Shown here piece by piece: positions 35,167 through 44,467 of a stretch of DNA of 64,000 nt (the stretch's first letter is position 1; each line of letters begins with the position of its first letter). Under the pieces are notes generated by a model. It saw nothing but the letters and a program-made list of their open reading frames with translations. It had not been told where the DNA came from and did not search any database. Made by a program: the position numbers and the translations under genes. Source of the DNA: Crocinitomicaceae bacterium. Its GTDB lineage: Bacteria > Bacteroidota > Bacteroidia > Flavobacteriales_D > Crocinitomicaceae. The stretch is taken from assembly GCA_017983465.1 (NCBI GenBank), contig JAGOBK010000005.1:62001-126000 (forward strand), in the 5' to 3' direction.

Positions 35167-35781
35167 ATGCAACAAATCCAACAATCCTTATCACAGCGCT
35201 TCGGGTCGAGTCAAGTCGAAAAAATGGAACGAAACAACGAAACATTTTGCTTGATTACCTTACCAGGATCGAAGGAACTCAGGATTTTAATGACGACCGG
35301 ACTATCCGATTTTCAGATGAAGGTTCATGAGAAACACGCGGGAGAAGAATGGAAAGAATTGTATGTCTTGATTCCTAGTTATTGGGATTTAGCGGATGAA
35401 GCAGATGTGAACATGAATTGGGTCTTCGACTGGTTGATAAAATTGAAAAACTACGTGATCACGAACGATACATGGCTCGGGCACGGACATACACTGCCAA
35501 CTGGAAAAGACATGCATCAGATTTCTCCGAACATGAGACAAAATCATTTTATGTTGTCGGATCCCATTGAATTAACTGAGGAATTAGCGCCGATTCAATT
35601 GGAGGATAAAACCATTGGCTTTTTAGCATTGATTCCGATCTTTGCCGATGAAATGGACTACAAACAAGGAAAAGGAACGGCGAAACTGTTTGCGAAATTC
35701 GCACTGCAAAACATTACGGAAAAATTGGATAACTTTCGATCAACGGTACTGAAAACACGTTGGAATTTCTTTGCTAAATGA
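35167..35781 (+). CDS. Suppressor-of-fused (SUFU) domain protein
   Basis: The 204 residues follow the bacterial SUFU domain: LMTTGLSDFQMKV, ELYVLIPSYWDL, the ITNDTWLGHGHTLP core, and GFLALIPIFADEMDYKQGKG near the end. Bacterial SUFU proteins are known in part as immunity proteins of polymorphic toxin systems, but many are free-standing with unknown role. No toxin gene is adjacent here. The stop overlaps the start of the transporter gene by 4 bases, so the two may be co-expressed. Confidence 0.85.
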   Translation: MQQIQQSLSQRFGSSQVEKMERNNETFCLITLPGSKELRILMTTGLSDFQMKVHEKHAGEEWKELYVLIPSYWDLADEADVNMNWVFDWLIKLKNYVITNDTWLGHGHTLPTGKDMHQISPNMRQNHFMLSDPIELTEELAPIQLEDKTIGFLALIPIFADEMDYKQGKGTAKLFAKFALQNITEKLDNFRSTVLKTRWNFFAK

Positions 35782-36692
35782 AACAAAAATCGCTGCAAGC
35801 ACACATTGCCCTGTTATTGGTGAACGTACTTTACGGCGCAAGTCATGTACTGGCGAAAGGAGTCATGCCGGGCTTTTTGACGCCAACCGTTTTCATTTTA
35901 TTTCGCGTGGTGGGAGCAACAGCGCTGTTTTGGCTCGTGCTCAGTTTGACAAAACGATCTAAGATTGAACGAAAGGATTTCCCTTTAATCGCCTTGTGCG
36001 GACTGTTTGGCGTCGCGATCAATCAATTGTTTTTCTTTCACGGATTAAACCTTTCCTCGGCATTCAATTCTGGAATCATCATGGCCTTGAATCCGATTAT
36101 GGTGGTGATTTTATCGTTTTTTCTCTTGAAGGAACGACTGACCGCCTTCAAAATAACCGGAATTACTTTGGGTGCAACAGGAGCGATCTTATTGACATTG
36201 AAAGCATCCGCCCACATTGGAGATTCTCGTTTGGGCGATTTATTCCTGTTCTTAAACGCCTTGAGCTATGCAATTTACTTGGTGCTTGCGAAACCACTCA
36301 TGAAAAAATACAGTCCAATTCAAGTGATTACGTGGGTCTTTACCTTTGGACTCTTCTTCGTGCTCCTCTTCCCTCCTACCTTAAGCGAATTGAGTCAAAC
36401 CGATTTCCAAAGAATTCCAACCGAAATTTGGTGGAAGATTACTTACGTCGTAATCGGCGTTACCTTTCTTACGTATTTACTCACCATCTTTGGATTGAAA
36501 TACCTTAGCGCAACCATTTCCAGTGCTTACATTTACACCCAACCGGTAATGGTGCTACTATTTACTTTTTTGTTTGCCATCATTGGATGGTCCGAGGATT
36601 ATCGGAGCACCATCACCTCGGAAAAGATTCTGTATATGTTCGTTATCTTTACCGGTGTTTACTTGACGTCTAAATCAACTTCCAAAAAATGA
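35778..36692 (+). CDS. EamA/DMT-family transporter
   Basis: The 304-residue protein shows about ten membrane helices in two EamA halves (ALLLVNVLYGASHVLAKG; LSSAFNSGIIMALNPIMVV; LNALSYAIYLVLAKPLM; LSATISSAYIYTQPV), the drug/metabolite transporter pattern. The substrate cannot be deduced. It overlaps its neighbours by 4 bases on both sides (SUFU-like upstream, S9 peptidase downstream). Confidence 0.9.
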   Translation: MKQKSLQAHIALLLVNVLYGASHVLAKGVMPGFLTPTVFILFRVVGATALFWLVLSLTKRSKIERKDFPLIALCGLFGVAINQLFFFHGLNLSSAFNSGIIMALNPIMVVILSFFLLKERLTAFKITGITLGATGAILLTLKASAHIGDSRLGDLFLFLNALSYAIYLVLAKPLMKKYSPIQVITWVFTFGLFFVLLFPPTLSELSQTDFQRIPTEIWWKITYVVIGVTFLTYLLTIFGLKYLSATISSAYIYTQPVMVLLFTFLFAIIGWSEDYRSTITSEKILYMFVIFTGVYLTSKSTSKK

Positions 36693-39478
36693 AAAAACTT
36701 CTTTTTTGCTATATCCTTTTGAGTGTTTCCATCAGTTGGGGACAAAATAAAATCATCGATCACAAAGCTTATCCAGAATGGAAACGATTGGAAAAACAAC
36801 AGTTCAGTCAAAACGATAGCTGGATTACCTACGAAATCAATCCGCTTGTGGGAGATGGCTACTTGCATCGGTATGAAATAGCTACCGGTAAACACGATTC
36901 ACTGAAACGAGCGAAGGATGCGCAACTCGATCCGAATGGACAATTCATCGCATGGAAAGTCGTTCCGGGATTTGATACACTGCGCAACTGTGAATTAAAC
37001 AAAGTCGACAAAAAGAAATGGCCGAAGGATAGTCTTTACATTTATTTGACGGCAAGCGATTCACTGATTAAAATTTCAAAATTGAAATCCTTCAACGTCT
37101 GTGAAGATGCTTCTGTCCTGGCATATTTGTCCGAGGTGAGTCAAAAACCTGCACCAGAAGTCAAAAAGACGTGGCTTCAAAAACATGGATTCCAAAAAGA
37201 AGAAAAGCCTGCTGAGAAACCAAAAAGTGATGGACATCAACTCACAGTTTGGACGACCACCAGCACTTGGACACAAAAGAACGTGACGAAGTACTCCATG
37301 CCAAAAAACGGAAAATACATCGCGATTGTTACCCAGCAAAAACTGAAAAACGATTCTTCACAGGTTCGCATCTACGAGGTCGCAACACAAACACTCATCA
37401 AAGAATTTGACCGAAACACCGCATGTGAAGCTCCGGTGTGGAACGAAGACGGAACGCGTTTGGCGTTTTTCGCTAGTTTGGACACTAACAAAGTGAAACA
37501 ATTTGAATTGAATGTCTTTGATATCGTTTCCAATAAAACGTGGATTTTTGGCGACACATTATCTCGCGATTTCGATTCTTTGAAAGGAATTTCCGAAAAC
37601 CGCACGCCCATTTTCACCCAAGACAATCGCTTTTTGTTTTTCGGTGTGGCGGATCGCGTGAAACCTGAGGCAAAGGATTCCCTACTTGAATCTGAGAAAG
37701 TACGCGTGGACATCTGGCATTACCAAGACCAGGAACTTCAAGCACAGCAATTAGTACAGCTGAATCAAGAGAAAAAACGCAGCGACTTGTACGTGTTTCG
37801 TTTTGATAACGAAAAAATCATTCCACTCAGCAACGATACGCTTAGCGTGCGTGTTTCCGACCAGCAAATCGGAGATTACCTGCAAGCAACAAGTAATGAA
37901 TCCTACGCCATTCAACAACAGTGGAAGTCACCCGGTCTGGAAGACGTCTACCGCATTTCCTTAATCGATGGCTCGATAGAAATCCTCGCAAAAGGACTCG
38001 CCTATCCAGGAATCCTCTCTCCAAAAGGCAAGTACTTCACCTATTTCAATCCAGCGAAAAATCAATACGTCTTGCTCGATATCCCGGTGAAAAAGCTTGT
38101 CTACATGAACGTGTTTCGGAACGACATTACCTGGAATGAGGATATCAACGGTCAACCGATGGAAGCAGGTCCGGAAGGATGGATTGGTTTTGATCGCAGC
38201 GAAGACCATGTTTATTTTAAGTCCCGTTTCGATCTTTGGGATTATCAAATCAGTTTACAAAATTTAAAGTCCCTAACAAATGAATGGGCAACGAAAAACA
38301 AAGTCAGACTAGACTTAGTGCAATGGGAATCAGACAGCATCTACATCGACCTGAGTGATTGCTATGCAAAAAGCTTTGATCTTTCCACCAAAAAAGAAGG
38401 ACTCCATCACTTCGATGCAAGTCAAGCAAATGGTTTGCGTCAAATCATTCAAATTCCAGCGCGCATTTCTTTGATCGAACGTTCACCCAATAAAAACCAC
38501 TATTTTTTCCGTTGGATGACGGTTTCTCACTACCCAGAATTGGAATTGTGGAACGATCAATATCAGCCAGAGGGAGTCTTGTCGGTGACGAATCCACAGC
38601 AAGCGAATTACAATTGGGCGACGAGTGAAATCGTTAAATGGAAAACGTATGACGGTCAGAACCTCGAGGGGATTTTGTACAAACCGGCTGATTACGATGC
38701 AACGAAAAAATATCCGCTCATTCTTTATTACTATGAATTGAATTCGGACAACCTACATAACTATCAGGGACCGCGTCCTTCAGCGAGTACGATTAATCCG
38801 ACAGAATATGCTTCCGCGGGATATTTTGTCTTCATTCCAGACATCCGTTACGAGATTGGGCATCCTGCCAAATCGGCATATAATTGCATCATGAGCGCAA
38901 CAGATCACCTCATCAAACAGTATCCAATTGATTCCACACGCATGGGCTTACAAGGACAAAGTTGGGGTGGATATCAGACCGCACAGCTTGTTACCATGAC
39001 GAAACGTTATGCGGCTGCCATGGCCGGAGCTCCGGTCAGCAATATGATTTCTGCCTATGGTGGCATCCGCTGGGGATCCGGTTTAAACAGACAATTCCAA
39101 TACGAGTCCACGCAAAGTCGCATCGGAAAAACGATTTGGGATGCTCAAGCACTGTACATCGAGAATTCGCCTTTGTTCCATTTGCCAAATGTCACGACGC
39201 CATTATTAATTATGGCAAATGACCGAGACGGTGCCGTGCCGTGGTACCAAGGACTTGAATTATACAACGGAATGAGACGTCTTGGTAAACCATGTTGGAT
39301 GTTAAACTACAACGATGATGATCACAACCTGACCAAACTTCCATACAAAATGGACCTCAGCATCCGTATGCGTCAATTTTTTGATCATTACCTGCAAGGG
39401 AAACCAGCGCCTATTTGGTTGCAAGATGGGATACCGGCAATTAAAAAAGGAGTAGCTTTGGGGTATGAATTGGAATAA
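36689..39478 (+). CDS. Secreted S9-family (prolyl oligopeptidase-like) peptidase
   Basis: The 929-residue protein has a signal peptide (to about residue 18, SWGQ), a long beta-propeller-like N-terminal region and a C-terminal alpha/beta hydrolase domain. The triad is visible: Ser758 in GLQGQSWGGYQ, Asp in ANDRDGAVPW (845 or 847) and His879 in DDDHNL. S9 enzymes cleave peptides at Pro or Ala, and this large form is common in Bacteroidota. It is probably periplasmic or exported. It overlaps the DMT gene by 4 bases and the VanZ gene by 14 bases. Confidence 0.92.
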   Translation: MKKLLFCYILLSVSISWGQNKIIDHKAYPEWKRLEKQQFSQNDSWITYEINPLVGDGYLHRYEIATGKHDSLKRAKDAQLDPNGQFIAWKVVPGFDTLRNCELNKVDKKKWPKDSLYIYLTASDSLIKISKLKSFNVCEDASVLAYLSEVSQKPAPEVKKTWLQKHGFQKEEKPAEKPKSDGHQLTVWTTTSTWTQKNVTKYSMPKNGKYIAIVTQQKLKNDSSQVRIYEVATQTLIKEFDRNTACEAPVWNEDGTRLAFFASLDTNKVKQFELNVFDIVSNKTWIFGDTLSRDFDSLKGISENRTPIFTQDNRFLFFGVADRVKPEAKDSLLESEKVRVDIWHYQDQELQAQQLVQLNQEKKRSDLYVFRFDNEKIIPLSNDTLSVRVSDQQIGDYLQATSNESYAIQQQWKSPGLEDVYRISLIDGSIEILAKGLAYPGILSPKGKYFTYFNPAKNQYVLLDIPVKKLVYMNVFRNDITWNEDINGQPMEAGPEGWIGFDRSEDHVYFKSRFDLWDYQISLQNLKSLTNEWATKNKVRLDLVQWESDSIYIDLSDCYAKSFDLSTKKEGLHHFDASQANGLRQIIQIPARISLIERSPNKNHYFFRWMTVSHYPELELWNDQYQPEGVLSVTNPQQANYNWATSEIVKWKTYDGQNLEGILYKPADYDATKKYPLILYYYELNSDNLHNYQGPRPSASTINPTEYASAGYFVFIPDIRYEIGHPAKSAYNCIMSATDHLIKQYPIDSTRMGLQGQSWGGYQTAQLVTMTKRYAAAMAGAPVSNMISAYGGIRWGSGLNRQFQYESTQSRIGKTIWDAQALYIENSPLFHLPNVTTPLLIMANDRDGAVPWYQGLELYNGMRRLGKPCWMLNYNDDDHNLTKLPYKMDLSIRMRQFFDHYLQGKPAPIWLQDGIPAIKKGVALGYELE

Positions 39479-39809
39479 ATTTCTGAAATTTTTATGGTGG
39501 GGAACGGTCGTAGGAATTACTGTGCTGAGTTTGATGCCTCCTGAATCTGGAAAGGAACTTCCTACGAATGATAAAGTCGGTCATTTTATCGCCTACGGTA
39601 CATTTGCCTTAATTAGTTTGATTTACGGCAGTAGTCGATTCAAGATTGCTTATATCCTTCTATTCACTTTTTCATTTGGGATATTGATGGAATATTGTCA
39701 AGGATTCATTCCTGGACGTGAGCCTTCCTTTTTTGATGCTTTAGCAAATACGGGAGGAATCCTCCTAGGCCTTTTACTCTTTTTCTACTTTGTTCGAAAA
39801 CGAGCTTGA
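39465..39809 (+). CDS. VanZ-family membrane protein
   Basis: The 114-residue protein has about four hydrophobic segments and the VanZ pattern: an initial TM, SLMPP, then DKVGHFIAYGTFALI (the DKxxHxxxF core) and a later GILMEYCQGFIPGREPSFFDALANTGG. Function of stand-alone VanZ proteins is unclear. It overlaps the S9 peptidase gene by 14 bases and is antisense to the 3' end of the rhomboid gene for 36 bases. Confidence 0.88.
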   Translation: MNWNKFLKFLWWGTVVGITVLSLMPPESGKELPTNDKVGHFIAYGTFALISLIYGSSRFKIAYILLFTFSFGILMEYCQGFIPGREPSFFDALANTGGILLGLLLFFYFVRKRA

Positions 39810-40565
39810 GTCCTTCGGTTGATAATCGTATGTCACCGTAATTTGGCTACTTACATTTCGAAGCTCTTCCAATTTTCGCTGTTCTTCTTCCTCTTGTAAA
39901 CGTAGTTTTTCAAGGTACATTCCTTCCAAATCGGGAGGTTCGATGCCCAATTCTTTTTCGATTTCATATTGGTACTTTGGACGCTGAGGTCCTAGTTTAC
40001 GGTAATAAAATGCCAAGAACACACCGACAATCATCCCACTGAGATGTCCCTCCCAAGAAATGCGCTCTTTCGTTGGGAAAATCCCCCAGATCATCGAGCC
40101 ATACAAAAAGACGATAAACAAGGCTAATGCTTGCAATGGCAGGTATTTTCTCAGTACACCCGAGGTAAACAAAAATGCGGCAAGACTGTAAATCACTCCG
40201 CTCATGCCGATGTGGTGCGCACCATTATTCGCGCCAAAGACCCAAAGGAAAAGTCCTGTCAAAAACCAACTAAACAAAAAGACTTTGAGCGCAATTTCTT
40301 TGTAGGAATAGAACAACAAAGTCATCAATAAAAAAGCAGGAACGGAATTATTCAAGATGTGTTTGACATCCGAATGAGCATGAATCCAAGGCATAAAAAG
40401 GATTCCTTTCAATCCGGAAACTTGTTTTGGAACAACTCCTAAGCGATGAAAATCGTAGATAAAGAGAAAATCCGCCCAATAAACCAACCACATGATCAGC
40501 ACTGCCACCAAAGCAGGTGGAATGGCATTTCTCAAATGAGATTCAAAGGGTTGCGTTTGTTGCAT
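39774..40565 (-). CDS. Rhomboid-family intramembrane serine protease
   Basis: The 263-residue protein has six predicted membrane helices and the rhomboid active site: HxxxN (His69, Asn73 in HILNNS), the nucleophile Ser122 in GMSGVIY, and His174 in EGHLSGM. Rhomboids cut transmembrane substrates within the bilayer. The C-terminal ~60 residues form a charged cytoplasmic tail (EEEEQRKLEEL). The last 36 bases overlap the convergent VanZ gene, so the two transcripts are complementary at their 3' ends. Confidence 0.93.
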   Translation of the reverse strand: MQQTQPFESHLRNAIPPALVAVLIMWLVYWADFLFIYDFHRLGVVPKQVSGLKGILFMPWIHAHSDVKHILNNSVPAFLLMTLLFYSYKEIALKVFLFSWFLTGLFLWVFGANNGAHHIGMSGVIYSLAAFLFTSGVLRKYLPLQALALFIVFLYGSMIWGIFPTKERISWEGHLSGMIVGVFLAFYYRKLGPQRPKYQYEIEKELGIEPPDLEGMYLEKLRLQEEEEQRKLEELRNVSSQITVTYDYQPKDSSSFSNKVEKE

Positions 40566-40650
40566 CGCTCAGCAATTGTCAAAAGATATGCCTAGTTGAA
40601 AATACTGACAGACTGTCCTAAAAATAAAGGTTCTGTTTTTAACAATCCCT

Positions 40651-40658
40651 TATCTTTG
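40651..40658 (+). promoter_or_regulatory. -7 promoter box four bases before an ATG
   Basis: TATCTTTG matches TAnnTTTG and ends four bases before the ATG of the DUF2480 gene at 40663, the same geometry as at 35155-35162. A leaderless transcript is predicted. Confidence 0.55.
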
Positions 40659-40662
40659 TAAC

Positions 40663-41166
40663 ATGGAGGAAATTAAAAACAAGGTCAAAGAAAGTAGTCT
40701 CATTCAGATGGACTTGGCGGATTTCAAACCGAAGGAAAAGATCGTGGAACTTGATTTAGCCTCTCAACTTTGGCAGGGATTGGTTCTGAAAGAAAAAGAC
40801 TTTCGATCATGGATTAAAACAGAAGCTTGGGAACAGTTTGAAAGTCAAGCTGTCTTCATTCATTGCTCCGCGGATGCGATTGTTCCCACTTGGGCATACA
40901 TGTTAGTCGCTTCCGCCCTTCATACACACGCGGCAAATGTGGTTGTTGGATCGCAGTTGGAGCTCGAAAAAGCACTCATCCGAAAAAATATAGAGCAACT
41001 CGACTTAAGCAAATTTCAAGACGGGAAAGTCATCATCAAAGGATGCAGCGACATTTCTTGTCCAGAGTTCGCCATGGTGACCCTTGTTCAAAAATTGCAA
41101 ACAACCGTTCAGTCCATCATGTATGGCGAACCTTGTTCCACTGTTCCCATTTACAAACGAAAATAA
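40663..41166 (+). CDS. DUF2480-family protein
   Basis: The 167-residue protein matches the Bacteroidota DUF2480 family as I know it (FKPKEKIVELDLASQLW, KEKDFRSWIK, CSADAIVPTWAYMLV, KGCSDISCPEFAMV). The family's role is unknown. Conserved Cys residues near the C-terminus (GCSDISCPEF) could bind metal. It appears to start a run with menA, whose ATG follows one base after its stop. Confidence 0.85.
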   Translation: MEEIKNKVKESSLIQMDLADFKPKEKIVELDLASQLWQGLVLKEKDFRSWIKTEAWEQFESQAVFIHCSADAIVPTWAYMLVASALHTHAANVVVGSQLELEKALIRKNIEQLDLSKFQDGKVIIKGCSDISCPEFAMVTLVQKLQTTVQSIMYGEPCSTVPIYKRK

Positions 41167-41167
41167 C

Positions 41168-42076
41168 ATGAAAATAAACGCCTGGTTAAACGCTGCACGG
41201 TTGAGAACATTGCCGCTTTCCGTTTCTGGAATCATCATCGGATCTGGACTCGCAGCTGCCTTAGGAAAATGGGACGGACTCATTTTTTCCTTGGCGATGC
41301 TTACGACCATTGGATTTCAAGTAGTTTCTAATTTCGCCAACGATTTAGGCGATAGTCAAAAAGGAACGGATAACGAAAACCGTGTTGGACCAAAACGCAC
41401 GATACAAGCTGGATTAATTTCTCAAAAAGAAATGAAACGCGGCATTTTTCTTACCTCGCTTTTATCCGCCTCGGCAGCGATTTCATTGATTGCCATCAGC
41501 GCGAAAAATTTAACCTCACAGTCTATGTTTGTGTACTTGGTTCTCGCAGGACTTTGTATCCTCGCAGCCATAACCTATACCGTGGGGAAAAATGCTTACG
41601 GGTACCGTGGACTTGGAGACCTGATGGTTTTCATTTTCTTTGGATTAGTGAGTGTACTTGGTGTTTTTCAGTTGTATGGACTCGGCTTTGAATGGTTGGT
41701 CTTGTTTCCAGCCATCACCATCGGACTCTGGAGTACCGCTGTATTGAACTTGAACAATTTACGAGACATCGAAAACGACCGAAAATCAGCAAAAAAGACA
41801 ATGGTTGTCAAATTAGGCTTTAAAAAAGGGAAAATCTACCATGCCTTTTTAATTGTTGGTGGCGCATTGACGTTCTGGACCACCGTCTATTTCTTGGCAA
41901 GAATATCGATGAATCCCTTCCTTTTTCTCTCCTTGATTCCGAGCATTTTGTTGTTTATTCACTTGAAGAAAGTATTTTTAACGACGAATCCATCAAGCCT
42001 AGATCCAGAACTAAAGAAGGTCGCTTTGTTGACTTTTTTCACTTCCGTGATCTTTGCGATTGCATTGAATTATTAA
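41168..42076 (+). CDS. menA: 1,4-dihydroxy-2-naphthoate polyprenyltransferase
   Basis: MenA attaches the prenyl tail in menaquinone synthesis. The protein of 302 residues is polytopic and has the UbiA-family motifs NFANDLGDSQKGTDNENR (Asp-rich site 1, NxxxDxxxD) and NLRDIENDRKSAKKT (site 2). The ATG at 41168 gives the normal N-terminus MKINAWLNAARLRTLPLS; reading from an upstream ATG (41084) would overlap the DUF2480 gene by 83 bases and add 28 unrelated residues. Length is normal. Confidence 0.93.
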   Translation: MKINAWLNAARLRTLPLSVSGIIIGSGLAAALGKWDGLIFSLAMLTTIGFQVVSNFANDLGDSQKGTDNENRVGPKRTIQAGLISQKEMKRGIFLTSLLSASAAISLIAISAKNLTSQSMFVYLVLAGLCILAAITYTVGKNAYGYRGLGDLMVFIFFGLVSVLGVFQLYGLGFEWLVLFPAITIGLWSTAVLNLNNLRDIENDRKSAKKTMVVKLGFKKGKIYHAFLIVGGALTFWTTVYFLARISMNPFLFLSLIPSILLFIHLKKVFLTTNPSSLDPELKKVALLTFFTSVIFAIALNY

Positions 42077-42123
42077 ATTTATTTACAAGAGAAAATTGTC
42101 CCGTTTTGGTAGATTAATTTCCT

Positions 42124-42131
42124 TAAATTTG
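42124..42131 (+). promoter_or_regulatory. Promoter of the etfBA operon
   Basis: TAAATTTG matches TAnnTTTG, 25 bases upstream of the etfB ATG; a TTTTG at 42104-42108 could serve as the -33 element, 15 bases upstream. Confidence 0.55.
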
Positions 42132-42156
42132 CATCACTTTTTAAAAGATCTAGAAC

Positions 42157-42897
42157 ATGAATATTTTGGTTTGCATCAGTAAAGCTCCAGATACCACTTC
42201 TAAAATTGCGTTTACAAATAACAGTACGCAGTTCGATGAAAATGGAGTTCAATTTATTGTTAATCCTTACGATGAGTGGTACGCACTTGTTCGTGCACTT
42301 GAGTTAAAAGAAACGATTGGAGGAAATGTTACCATCGTTACTGTGGGAACAGCGACAGATGAAGCCATCATCCGTAAAGCGTTAGCGATTGGTGCGGACG
42401 AAGCCGTGCGTATCGATGCAGATCCAAAAGATGCCTATTTCGTTGCGATGCAAGTAGCTTCTTACGCGAAAGCAAAAGGATTCGACCTAGTGATGACTGG
42501 AAAAGAAACCATCAATTACAATGGTTCTCAAGTAGGTGGAATGATTGCAGAGGCGATGGACCTACCATTTGTTTCTTTGGCAACTAAATTAGATGCAAAC
42601 GGAACGAAATTGACCTTGGAACGTGAAATCGTTGGAGGTGTGCAAGTAGTAGAAGTTCAAACTCCCGCAGTCATCTCGTGTGCAAAAGGAATGGCGGAAC
42701 AACGCATTCCAAACATGCGCGGAATCATGGCGGCACGAACGAAACCTTTAACCGTTATTCCTGCTGAAGCAGTAGAAGATTTGACAAGCTATGTCACTTA
42801 TAGCATGCCGAATGCGAAGTCTTCCGTGAAGATGATCGATCCTTCTAACATGGATGAGCTTGTCGCTCTATTACACAATGAAGCTAAAGTAATTTAA
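42157..42897 (+). CDS. etfB: Electron transfer flavoprotein beta subunit
   Basis: EtfB pairs with EtfA to carry electrons from acyl-CoA dehydrogenases to the quinone pool. The 246 residues contain the family signature: MNILVCISKAPDTTSKIAF, NPYDEWYALVRALELKE, GADEAVRID, the VMTGKETINYNGSQVGGMIAE loop and a C-terminal SVKMIDP. Length is normal. etfA follows after 10 bases, in the same operon. A TAnnTTTG promoter precedes it. Confidence 0.95.
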   Translation: MNILVCISKAPDTTSKIAFTNNSTQFDENGVQFIVNPYDEWYALVRALELKETIGGNVTIVTVGTATDEAIIRKALAIGADEAVRIDADPKDAYFVAMQVASYAKAKGFDLVMTGKETINYNGSQVGGMIAEAMDLPFVSLATKLDANGTKLTLEREIVGGVQVVEVQTPAVISCAKGMAEQRIPNMRGIMAARTKPLTVIPAEAVEDLTSYVTYSMPNAKSSVKMIDPSNMDELVALLHNEAKVI

Positions 42898-42907
42898 GAA
42901 AAGACAC

Positions 42908-43849
42908 ATGGTACTCGTATATATCAATTCAACAACTGGATTATCCAAAGCAGCTTTGGAAACAGTGACTTACGGTAAAAAATTAAGTGGCGATGTGACA
43001 GTGATCACGAACGGTTCAGCTTCAAATGAGCAATTAGCTCAACTAGGTGAATACGGCGCGTCAAAAGTATTAGTAGATCGCTCTGTAGATGGAGAAGATC
43101 CACAACAGTTAGCACGATTGGTAGCAGCTGTAGCAGATCAAGTTTCTGCTTCAACAGTTATTTTCTCACATGATATTTATGGAAAAGCTGTAGCTCCAAG
43201 ACTTTCTGTTCGCATGAAAGCTGGATTAGTAGCTGGTGCAATCGCTGTTCCTGAAGCAGATGGTTCAGTGAAAGTGAACGTATTCTCTGGAAAAGCAGTT
43301 GGATACGTGAAAGTTGCAAGCTCAAAACAAATTATTTCCTTGTTGCCGAATAGCATCCAACCTGAAAAAACAGGAAGTGCATGTTCAGTAGAAGAAACGA
43401 GTGGACTGGCAGGTGCTAGTGCCATCCATGTTTTAGAAACAAAGAAACCAGAAGGAAATATTCCATTACCAGAAGCAGAATTAGTTGTTTCCGCAGGACG
43501 TGGATTGAAAGGTCCAGAGAACTGGGGAATGATCGAAGAGTTGGCAACAGCACTTGGCGCAGCAACAGCTTGCTCACGTCCAGTAGCTGATATCGGATGG
43601 AGACCTCACCACGAACACGTGGGTCAAACCGGTGTCGCTATTCGTCCAAACTTATACATTGCAGTGGGAATCTCTGGAGCAATTCAACACCTTGCCGGTG
43701 TGAATGGTTCCAAAGTAATCGTTGTCGTGAATACAGACACAGAAGCACCATTCTTCAAAGCCGCTGATTACGGTGTTGTTGGTGATGCGTTTGACGTGAT
43801 TCCGAAGTTAACGGAAGCCGTGAAACGTTTCAAAGCAACTCAACATTAA
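42908..43849 (+). CDS. etfA: Electron transfer flavoprotein alpha subunit
   Basis: The 313-residue EtfA subunit holds the FAD-binding C-terminal domain: VVSAGRGLKGPENWG, ACSRPVADIGWRPHHEHVGQTGV, NLYIAVGISGAIQHLAGV and VVNTDTEAPFFKAADYGVVGD, which are family hallmarks. With EtfB it forms the heterodimer. The two genes are separated by 10 bases. Length is normal. Confidence 0.95.
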   Translation: MVLVYINSTTGLSKAALETVTYGKKLSGDVTVITNGSASNEQLAQLGEYGASKVLVDRSVDGEDPQQLARLVAAVADQVSASTVIFSHDIYGKAVAPRLSVRMKAGLVAGAIAVPEADGSVKVNVFSGKAVGYVKVASSKQIISLLPNSIQPEKTGSACSVEETSGLAGASAIHVLETKKPEGNIPLPEAELVVSAGRGLKGPENWGMIEELATALGAATACSRPVADIGWRPHHEHVGQTGVAIRPNLYIAVGISGAIQHLAGVNGSKVIVVVNTDTEAPFFKAADYGVVGDAFDVIPKLTEAVKRFKATQH

Positions 43850-43876
43850 TCCGTATCTTCGTTAGAAACAAGAGTT

Positions 43877-44467
43877 ATGCAGAAAATCAAGTTGGAAATA
43901 ACCGGGATTGCTTACAGCCAAACACAGTCTGGTTCGTACGTCCTGACCCTTCTTGAGGTCGCAGGGAAACGAAAATTACCCATCGTCATTGGTGGATTCG
44001 AAGCACAAGCAATTGCCGTAGAGCTGGAGAAAATGGTTCCATCTCGTCCCCTCACCCATGATTTATTCAAATCTTTTTGCAAATCTTTTGGGGTAAGCGT
44101 GAAGGAAATACTCATCTATAAATTTCAAGAAGGTGTCTTCTATTCGAAATTGATTTGTGAGAAGGACGGACAACAAACGGAAATCGATAGCCGAACATCG
44201 GATGCGATTGCCATTGGAGTTCGTTTCAATGCACCTATTTACACCCTAGGAATCATATTAGATGAAGTGGGCGGAGCTGAAAATGCCACTGACGACACAT
44301 TTGATTTTGATGAAGAAGAGGAAGAGGATCACGTGTTTTCCGCAGATGGAAACCAGTGGAAAGATGTCAGTTCAGAAGAGCTTTCGAATCAACTGATGGA
44401 GGCGATTGAAAATGAAGATTATGAACTAGCCTCTAAAATACGTGATGAAATCAAACGACGCGATTAA
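43877..44467 (+). CDS. Bifunctional nuclease (DUF151) family protein with UVR-type motif
   Basis: The 196-residue protein has the DUF151/BFN domain in residues 1-140 (LEITGIAYSQTQSGSYVL, LPIVIGGFEAQAIAVELE, TSDAIAIGVRFNAPIYT) and an acidic linker. The C-terminus, LMEAIENEDYELASKIRDEIKRR, is a UvrB/UvrC-type motif. The family includes nucleases in plants and bacteria and is frequent in Bacteroidota. It overlaps the next gene by 23 bases if that gene begins at ATG 44445. Confidence 0.88.
   Translation: MQKIKLEITGIAYSQTQSGSYVLTLLEVAGKRKLPIVIGGFEAQAIAVELEKMVPSRPLTHDLFKSFCKSFGVSVKEILIYKFQEGVFYSKLICEKDGQQTEIDSRTSDAIAIGVRFNAPIYTLGIILDEVGGAENATDDTFDFDEEEEEDHVFSADGNQWKDVSSEELSNQLMEAIENEDYELASKIRDEIKRRD

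Noticed and set aside
35996..36508. 170-codon open frame on the plus strand
   Set aside because: Out-of-frame shadow inside the DMT transporter gene; the transporter has clear family motifs.
41084..41167. Upstream ATG giving MenA 28 extra residues
   Set aside because: Those residues are an out-of-frame reading of the DUF2480 gene; ATG 41168 gives the family N-terminus.
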